DNA from: Liopterus haemorrhoidalis
Taxonomy: Eukaryota; Arthropoda; Insecta; Coleoptera; Dytiscidae
Direction: 5' to 3'
DNA: 64,000 nt
NCBI GenBank assembly: GCA_963971575.1
Contig: OZ020611.1
Span: 59,181,381 to 59,245,380, forward strand
Below, in pieces: positions 56,777-64,000 of this stretch. Every line of letters begins with the position of its first letter. Within the stretch, counting starts at the first letter, position 1. Position numbers and translations under genes: made by a program. A model generated the notes under the pieces. It was not told where the DNA came from and made no database searches. It saw only the letters and a list, made by a program, of their open reading frames with translations.

Positions 56777-57770
56777 TAAAGCCCTGCGCGGTTTTTTTGT
56801 ATTTGCACACGCATATCCAGAATCCGAATACGATCCGCATCCGCAGCTTTTGTAAATAAAAAATCCGTATACGACCCGTATCCGCAAAAATACCCGCACA
56901 ATTCGCACAACAGGATTTGCTGTCAGTTTGGAAATAACTAAGATGTTTCGTTTTTTCGCGATTTTGCATACCGCTGCTCTAAAATACTACTAAAATTTTT
57001 TGGATCACATTACATATTACTGTGTCCGCAAAAATATTTCCCAAAAAATAAATTCCGCACTGAGATTATATATATATATATATAAATGATATCTCTACTA
57101 GGGTTTTAGAGCAGCGATATTTAGAAATAATTAAACAGATTAATGCGAATTAATAAAAAGGAAAGAACTATAAAACATCAAATGTTAAAAACGTAATTCT
57201 TAAAATCATCCTATTAATAGATGAAAGTTTAATGACAATTTAAAAAAAAAAATAATATTTTTATTTTTTAAAATTTAATGATTTTAAAAACTTATTTTAA
57301 AGTTTTTAAAAGAAGTTAAAAATGGTTAATTTTTACCAATATTTCCAAAAATGCCAAATAAGGCGAAACAGAAAATAATTAATTTTAAATTTATAAACTG
57401 GCAATAATTCCAAAGAAATTGTTTTTTCTACGACTGTTATTAAAGTATAATATATTTAACTATTTAAGTAAGCATAAAGTAGGTATTAAGAGCCCAAAGA
57501 CCTAAAGAGTAAAAAAAGTGCCGTAAAGTTTCTTTATTTCACTCTTACCGTAAGCACAATCCAAATGCCAGCGATTCATTTCTGGGGTTCTAAACGCTTC
57601 TTCCATGGAAAGAGGCGTCCGAACCGAAGATTTTATGTTCAAGCGGATATTACGGATAAGTGGATATGATATTTTATCCACATCCGAATCGCATCCGCAC
57701 GATTTAAATGATTTATCGTTTATCAGCATCAGCAGCAAAATGGACGAAACCAGCGGTGTGTAGGGCTTTA
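56777..57770. mobile_element. Middle hAT-like element with ATCCGCATCCG subterminal repeats
   Basis: The ends read TAAAGCCCTGCGCGG and, reversed, TAAAGCCCTACACACCG. Degenerate repeats of ATCCGCATCCG type lie inside both ends (56812-56900 and 57650-57700). Its flanks, GAGTACCC on the left and GAGAACCT on the right after removing the 57774 MITE, match at 6 of 8. Confidence 0.65.
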
Positions 57771-57773
57771 GAG

Positions 57774-57921
57774 CAGTGTTTCTCAACAGGTGGTCCGCGG
57801 GTCAGTTCTTGGTGGTCCACGCACACAAAATTTCATTAGTATTAATAATGAGTATTTATGCAAAAATAATGTTTTTCTTGAAATTGGTGGTCCGCAACAG
57901 TCGAAGGTTTGAGAAACACTG
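57774..57921. mobile_element. 148-bp hAT MITE with perfect 8-bp duplication
   Basis: The ends CAGTGTTTCTCAACAGGTGG and, reversed, CAGTGTTTCTCAAACCTTCG are flanked by CTTTAGAG on both sides (57766-57773 and 57922-57929). GGTGGTCCGC occurs near both ends. The youngest of the three nested elements. Confidence 0.9.
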
Positions 57922-58781
57922 CTTTAGAGAACCTCTCTAAGATAAAAAATTTCTTGGTGGATCCCATATAGTTTCGGTGACAATACGTCCTTTATTAAAG
58001 AGGAAAGGCCTTTATGTTAGATCGTTGCCCTTTAGACTTATTTATTTCCCAAAACCCTATTGGTGTTCTTTATTATTTATTTTGTCATTTAAAGTTCAAA
58101 AATTTAGTTTTAGACTAATTGGGACATCGCGTTCGTAAAAGCAATGGGATTTAATTGTATCCAACTGCGAGAAATATCGTTGTGGATGATTGTTTAGGAA
58201 AACATTACTTATATTTCAAATAGAAGAAATTTGGTTATTGATGATGGTGAATTGTTTATTGAAATTTGCTTCTAGTAAAAATTATATAACTAATGGAATG
58301 AGGACTAAATGATGAAATAACCTGCCATTATAAAACCATTGAAATATTTTATGGGTAAACAAATATATTTTCAACATAATTTATATATAATTGAATTTTA
58401 CCGAACGAATATTTTCAGTAATACACAATATATGGATTAGTGGAAAACTCAATTAAAAATTGAAACAGTTGAAGCATTATACCAAGTAATTACATACAGT
58501 GACATGAATTGTATACAGTTTTCTAAACTTTTAATAAATAAATGTCGTGTTTAAAATAAAGTACATTCGTATGAAAAATACCAACATAAGTTATATTTTA
58601 AACATAATATTAAGTTGTTTTTATAGAAAATCATTTTGATGTAAATCAATTAAGTCATATTACTTAAATTTAATTATTTAAAATGCAATTAGAAATAATT
58701 TGTTTATTTTTGAATATTGAGGTAATCGCCTAACCACGGACCCCACGTCTTCAACCATGGACCCCAGTTTAAGAATCACTG

Positions 58782-58995
58782 CTCTGGCCTATTATGACAT
58801 GCTATTCTAAAAATAAAACCAGTGGCGAAGGGTAACCTCCGCTAGACTTGCCCTCCCATAAAAAATATATTTAAAAAAAAATGTAAAGTAAAAAAAAAAA
58901 AAATTTAAATATTTAGATAAATCTTCAAAAATACATCAAATTATGTTTTATACAAATTTTTGTCCAAGGCTTGCTTTACAAGTTACGAATTAATT
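58782..58995. other. Interval with unpaired hAT-like end at 58821
   Basis: CAGTGGCGAAGGGTAACCTC at 58821 looks like a hAT left terminus. No matching right end was recognised. Confidence 0.35.
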
Positions 58996-59388
58996 ATCAT
59001 GACCATGGAAACGTTACATATAAGTATGAAAAAATTGAGACTTTTAAAAATTTGAGACTTTTAAAAATTTTAAATTGAAATTTTAAATAATTTTACAAAA
59101 ATTTTTCGAAATTTTTCGTTTTATCAAAAAACGTCTCAAATAAAAGTTATTAGTTATTGCATTTATAGTAACTTTTGTTCAATAAATTTTTTCGAAATAT
59201 TTTTCTGTTGCTAAATATTCGCAAAAATCTTAAAATCGACACGAGTTAACTCCCATTTCTAGTCAACCGATTTTCATAAAAAACAATAGGGTTCTTCCTA
59301 TTTAATAGGAGAATTTTTTAGTACCAGACCGAACTCTTCAAGTTAAACCGTTTTTGAGTTATCGTGTATACACACAAACAGACAGACA

Positions 59389-59441
<53 letters not shown>

Positions 59442-59575
59442 GGACGGCACTTCGAAAATAGGTTTTTTGGATTCCCTGGACCATGAAACGTGGTCATCCG
59501 TCAAAATCTCGACATCGAAAATTTTCGCGATTACAATACTTGCCCCTTATATATTAAGGTCGGGCAAGTAAAAAT
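58996..59575 (+). mobile_element. (ACAG)n repeat family B, copy B3
   Basis: From ATTATCATGACCATGGAAAC it follows copy B2 closely through AAAACGTCTCAAATAAAAGT and ATCTTAAAATCGACACGAG. It then has an ACAG/(CA)n tract and a diverged 3' end, TTGCCCCTTATATATTAAGG then TCGGGCAAGTAAAAA, which can form a CTTGCCC/GGGCAAG hairpin. The left end is missing. Confidence 0.6.
59391..59438. repeat. (CA)n microsatellite
   Basis: About 24 CA units, preceded by a short GACA tract, inside repeat B3. Confidence 0.96.
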
Positions 59576-59680
59576 AGCAAGAATTTTTCCATAAAATTAC
59601 GAAATAGGGCAGAAAAGTAATGAGATTATTGTTTTTCAATTCGTGTGTTCAGTTATTGAAAATCAAAAGACATACATATA

Positions 59681-60000
59681 CGAGGTGTGATCCAAATTTT
59701 CCAGGATTGACGATATAAAACTTGCAATTTCGGTTAGCGGTCTTAGTCATCTTCGAAGTAGTTCCCTTGCGCATTTATGCATCAGTTCCAACGCTTTCTC
59801 CTTTGCTGGAAGACTTTTTCGACGAGTGTATTCGTTTTCAACGGTACCAAAATGTCGACCTTCCGCGCATTTATGCATCAGTCCCAACGCTTTCTCCTTT
59901 GCTGGAAGACTTTTTCGACGAGTGTATTCGTTTTCAACAGTACCAAAATGTCGACCTTCCAGCTTCATTTTCGTCACACTTAATTTTTTGCCGGCTAAAG
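59681..60000 (-). pseudogene. Mariner C-terminal remnant with in-frame 96-bp duplication
   Basis: CGAGGTGTGATCCAAATTTT at 59681 follows TA and looks like a mariner terminus. On the minus strand a 76-codon frame (59977-59747) reads KMKLEGRHFGTVENEYTRRK, then SLPAKEKALGLMHKC twice. The unit (59769-59864 and 59865-59960) is exactly 96 bases, 32 codons, so the frame is kept. GRHFGTVEN resembles the GRRFDTIEE region of mariner transposases just before the C-terminus. The catalytic domain is not seen. Frames on the plus strand are shadows. Confidence 0.5.
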
Positions 60001-60540
60001 TTGTGAATTGTGTTCTTATTCTTTATTTGTCTTGGAGCTAGTATAGTCATACAAACATATTTTGCAATATTTATTGTACACGTATTTAAAAATAACAATT
60101 TTTCTCTCCTTGACCTTTTAAGTAACAATATAGCACGATTAGCAAAAAACATATTTATATAAAAAGAAAATAATATATCGCATAATTTATCATTCTCTTA
60201 ATCTTTCCTCAACAATCTTCTTATGTTGGAAACGTTATAACTAATGCATACGCTTCTTAGCGTGTCGGAATCATCGATTATAATTTGAACATTTTATTCG
60301 GGCTGATTTTTATGTTAACCAACAGTGGTGGATTGTCCATATGCTTCACGGACTATATTTATACTACAAATTCTTTGGACAGTTGAAATATCTGAACTTA
60401 TAATAAGTTTATGATAATTAATACCATTTTAACGGCAAAATAAATGATAAACTTGTAGGGAAAATGTGTGTAAAACAGCATTCCTTTTTGAAAGGAATTT
60501 TTTTGCTTAAATAAATGAGTTTATTTATTTTAGCAAAGAT
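60001..60540. other. Non-coding interval
   Basis: No feature supported; it ends at the LINE target site. Confidence 0.4.
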
Positions 60541-60551
60541 AATGGTACTTT

Positions 60552-61410
60552 CCGATCTGCTTTCCCCTAAACTATTCAATGCAGCGCTAGAAGAAGTTTT
60601 TAAAAATATCGATGCGAAGCACAAAGGGTTAAAAGTTAACGGATAGTACCTTTACAATCTTCGTTTTGCAGACGATATTGTGTTATTTGCTGAAAGCTAC
60701 GAAAAACTGCAATCAATGATCGATGACTTGAATAGCGAGAGCAAGAAAATAGGGTTGACAATTAACCGAAAAAAAACAAAGATATTAACCTACCAGAACT
60801 TACACACCCCATTTGCCTTAGAATTCGTAATCTTGAATCAGTACCTGAATTCTCATACCTTTCAGGATCGATCCATTAAAGAAATCCAAAAACGCATAAC
60901 TAATTCCTGGAAAAAATTCTGGTCCCTGAAACATATACTCAAAGGGAACTTCCCACTCCACCTAAATAAGCAGATCCTGGACAGATGCATACTACCCATA
61001 CTTACTTACAGGTCCCAGACATGGACGCTTACAAGGAAACACCAGGAAAAACTTCAAACGTGCCAGAGAAGTATGGAGCGTAGTTTGCTAAAACTGAGAT
61101 TACGAGACAAGGTCAACTGCTAAAAAATCCGAAAGCAAACTAAAATAATTGATGTAATACGCACATCGAAAAACCTAAAGTGGAAGTGGGCGGGTCATTT
61201 AATGAGACTCGACGACAACCGATGGACGAAAAGGGTAGAACAGTAGAGTGGCTACCACTAGAGGGCAGTCGCAATAGAGGAAGACAGAAAATAAGATGGA
61301 GGGATGACTTTAGGAAATTTGCTGGTAAATACTGGACCCAAAAAACCAAAGACCGTGACGAATGGAGAAACCTAGGACTAGAATTCTGCGAGTCAACACC
61401 AACTAACTAG
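60552..61410 (+). pseudogene. LINE reverse transcriptase, C-terminal half
   Basis: The order is DLLSPKLFNAALEEVF, KGLKVNG then TAG (60644-60646), YLYNLRFADDIVLFAESYEK with the catalytic Asp pair (60671-60676), SKKIGLTINRKKTKIL, NKQILDRCILPILTYRSQTW and TCQRSMERSLL. After a stop at 61121 a frame reads VIRTSKNLKWKWAGHLMRLD and DNRWTKRVE. A shift then gives VEWLPLEGSRNRGRQKIRWR and the end EWRNLGLEFCE. This arrangement matches insect endonuclease-reverse transcriptase LINEs of the RTE/CR1-like type. At least two stops and two frameshifts make it inactive. Confidence 0.88.
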
Positions 61411-61960
61411 ATTTCCACAGCCCCCACTGATGATCTATGTTACCCCCGTGATGATCTATGTTATTTTAAATTACAATATTTTAATTTTATGTTATCCTTA
61501 ACCTTACATTTTAATTTTGTGAATCTAATCTTATTCCAAACTTGAGGTATTTTATGATTGTGATACTTATATATTTCTTTTATATTTATTTAATTTTAAT
61601 TTTATTTGCATTTTTAATTTTTTATTATGTTTCAACATATTATTTAATTTTATTTACTCTAATTTGTGATATTTTAAGCTTGTGATATATTTACTTTAAT
61701 TTTAATTTTATTTTCTAATAATCTAATTTGTGATACTTGAGCATGTGATTTACACTACTGTAACTTTCTATTTTATCTATAACTATTTTACAAGAGTAGA
61801 TCAAATGTTACAGCATTGTAAACCTGTATTTTATACTATTGTAAAATTATTTTAATCTATTTCATGTCAAGATGCTATTTTAACTTGTTACTTAATATGT
61901 AAAAGGAAGGAGAGGCCAATACCGCTAACGAGTTTTATGGCTTATTAATAATAATAAAAA
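60552..61960 (+). mobile_element. 5'-truncated LINE with 11-bp target duplication
   Basis: The insertion is flanked by AATGGTACTTT on both sides (60541-60551 and 61961-61971) and ends with an AATAATAATAAAAA tail. It begins within the reverse-transcriptase gene at the DxLSPKLF motif, as expected from incomplete target-primed reverse transcription. About 550 bases of 3' UTR follow the coding part. Confidence 0.9.
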
Positions 61961-61971
61961 AATGGTACTTT

Positions 61972-63226
61972 GGAGAGAAATCTTTATTAATTTTGTATTT
62001 TACAAAGATAATAAATATTTTAAAAATCAGTGCAGGTGTCATCTCACCCTTATACACTGAGATGAGATGGCATAGAAATTTAAATGACTAATCATGTTCA
62101 TTTGCAAATATCATAAATGAAAATCCTTAAATGACAACTTAAGCCAGAACAGTCCTGATGGTCCCACATGCCACAGAGTTGAGATTTTAGCCTAATTTAT
62201 TTTGAACGAGACCTGGTGTATAATTTATTGTAATAAATCTACACGACATTCTCGCCATCTTTTTCATTTAAATCTGCTTCTTCGTTTTTATTTGGATCTT
62301 CTAAGAAAAGTCGTCTTGTAACACGTAGATTGCATTTTCTGGAATCTCTGACTTTTTCTTTTCTGCAATTTTTGGTGTGGAATTAAGAGTACTTTTTTTT
62401 CTTTCTTTCTTTGAGACCCAGCTATTTTGCTACTGGTTGGAAAATTGATGAAGAATTTCCATCGCCACAGCCAAATCTTAGTCTAATTTAATAATTTTTA
62501 CTTAAATCAACTAAAATTCTTCTCAAGTTCAGGCGGTCTATTCTGTAAGTTTCTCAACAATTATTTTTAGTGATTGTCGAAAGTTTGGATTTTCAACACC
62601 TCCTGCTGGTATCCTCCTGCAGTATCGTGTCGTTCTTAAGAGGAGACCTAGGAACGAGAACTCTTTGAATAGTGATTGTTTTTTTGATATTTGTACTTGT
62701 TGTTTCCATAAAAATGATTTTTTGGAGGTTAAGTGTGATTTAAAATATGTTTTATGTATGGAAATGTATATTTTTGTTGATTTTTATGTTAAATGTTTTG
62801 GTTATAGGACAAAGATATATATTTTTAGAATGACAATATCCATTTTTTGTAATTGTTTCTGTGTTATTTAACTTGTGACAATATATCTTTCTATGTAGCC
62901 CTTCTTCATCTTTCATAAATCGAGACCTCAGAGCTCTAAAAGGTACATTGATGATTTTGACGCTAATAACTATTTTAAATTTTTTGCTCATCAGATAAAT
63001 TTTATAAGTTGGTACTTAACATTGGTGTACATAGAAAAACTTAAAGGCAAATTAATGAGTCATTGCCAAAGCAATTTACTAATAAAATATATTTACTATG
63101 GTTTATGTGGCTATTTATTGCTTACCTAAGAACAAATACAAAAGTGGCAATAAAAAAATTAGTTCTGACAATATATACACCAGAAATTGTCAAAATCAAA
63201 CAATGGTCAATGTCAAATAATATATA
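61972..63226. other. AT-rich interval without supported genes
   Basis: A 68-codon frame at 62665-62871 has no recognisable features. A CTTT-repeat lies at 62396-62412. Nothing else is supported. Confidence 0.4.
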
Positions 63227-64000
63227 CAGAGTGTTTGTTTGAAACGCCGCACCTCGAATAACTCCTTTATTTTAGGAGATACAAAAAATTCTTTGTAAAA
63301 AAGTTAAACTAGACAAAAGGGCCCACAAGGACTATAATAAAAATTCTGCATCATTTCCGGTTTCAGCGGAAATCGTTTCAACATTTTATCTAGCATAGGG
63401 AATCGGAACTTTTATATTTTTTTCTTGAAAGTACTATAAATCAGCTTTACAAGGATATCAAAATATCATACTTTAATTTTAACCATTTCAAAATGGCGAC
63501 CATTTATTTACAAAATAATAAATAACATAAAAATCGTAGAAATTAAATTATAAAAAGATAAAACATTATGTAACTAGGAAAAACAATCAAACAAAATATG
63601 ACTTAAGCTAGTAATAAACTAAGGAAATTTACAAATGTTCAATATGATCGCCGTTGTTGTCTACACATTTTCGCATTCGTAATAAAGACTCTTCCATTAC
63701 ATTTAGAACGATATACTCTCGAATTACCCTGATGGCTGTTCTTACCCTATGTTCTAAGTCTTCTAAGCTTTACCTTCAGGATATCTTTTTTGGTAGAGTT
63801 GCTGGACCCTTACAGAATTTATTTGGCATTCCCCGAATATCAGAATGTCATTTCTTCATTTGAATAACCTACGTAAGCCATAATTACAAACGATTTAATA
63901 TCAAACTCGTACTAACAGACAAGAAAATTTGCAGGTTTTATTTGGTTTTTTTATGTAACAAAATCATTTTCAAATCTTGCTATGTTTAACTTTGTACGAT
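63227..64000 (-). mobile_element. Tc1/mariner-type element, continues past the window
   Basis: The left end CAGAGTGTTTGTTTGAAACG follows TA and matches the MITE at 25683 through about 63530. A transposase C-terminus follows (63629-63780, minus strand). From about 63855 the sequence matches 25998-26150 in reverse orientation, so the internal arrangement differs from the MITE. The right end is outside the window. Confidence 0.72.
63629..63780 (-). pseudogene. Tc1/mariner transposase, C-terminal end
   Basis: The minus strand reads SLEDLEHRVRTAIRVI, EESLLRMRKCVDNNGDHIEH and L, then TAA (63629-63631). The NNGDHIEHL end is typical of a Tc1/mariner group abundant in arthropods. The preceding catalytic region is not recognisable upstream (63781-63860), so the copy appears partial or diverged. 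Confidence 0.68.

Larger units (their letters stand above)
56743..58781. mobile_element. Outer hAT-like element of a three-level nest
   Basis: The ends CAGCGGTTCTTAAACTTG and, reversed, CAGTGATTCTTAAACTGG define a 2.0-kb unit. The flanks CCCTAGCG and CTCTGGCC match weakly (5 of 8). It contains the 56777-57770 element and the 57774-57921 MITE. No transposase. Confidence 0.6.

Overview
The window is AT-rich nuclear DNA of an insect. The evidence is one insect-type dopamine receptor gene with introns, one cuticle-like protein exon, and dense remains of mariner, pogo, hAT, Helentron-like and non-LTR transposons. I cannot name the order or species from sequence alone. No bacterial, organellar or viral gene was seen.

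Two host genes are supported. On the plus strand, 4567-5028 is the terminal exon of a low-complexity Ala/Gln/Tyr/Pro-rich, cuticle-like protein with a poly(A) signal at 5158; its signal-peptide exon was not found. On the minus strand, 46214-46404 and 33414-33628 are the last two coding exons of a D2-like dopamine receptor (Dop2R). They carry the end of the third intracellular loop, TM6, TM7 and helix 8, and join in frame at a phase-1 intron of 12.6 kb. The rest of the receptor must lie beyond 64000, so nearly everything from 33.6 kb rightwards is Dop2R intron.

The remainder is transposon-derived, and several layers can be ordered by nesting. At 5.6-8.2 kb a dead mariner is split by a Foldback-like element (6136-7763) with 9-bp target duplications. 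At 38.3-40.9 kb a pogo-type element is split by a TTAA-flanked element and by a hAT MITE. At 56.7-58.8 kb three hAT-type elements are nested. At 3.3-4.3 kb a hAT MITE sits inside a larger hAT relic. At 36.6-37.7 kb a solo LTR sits in an older repeat. A family with (GTCT)n, asymmetric terminal inverted repeats and a terminal hairpin (13053-14097, 14311-15118, 53990-54734 and fragments) fits the Helentron/HINE design. A 120-bp satellite array (34621-35670) with CCAAT- and CRE-containing spacers lies in the Dop2R intron. A 5'-truncated LINE with an 11-bp target duplication lies at 60552-61960.

No cooperating gene system was found. The points of greatest interest are the Foldback-like element, the Helentron-like family and its possible link to the satellite, and the datable nested insertions.
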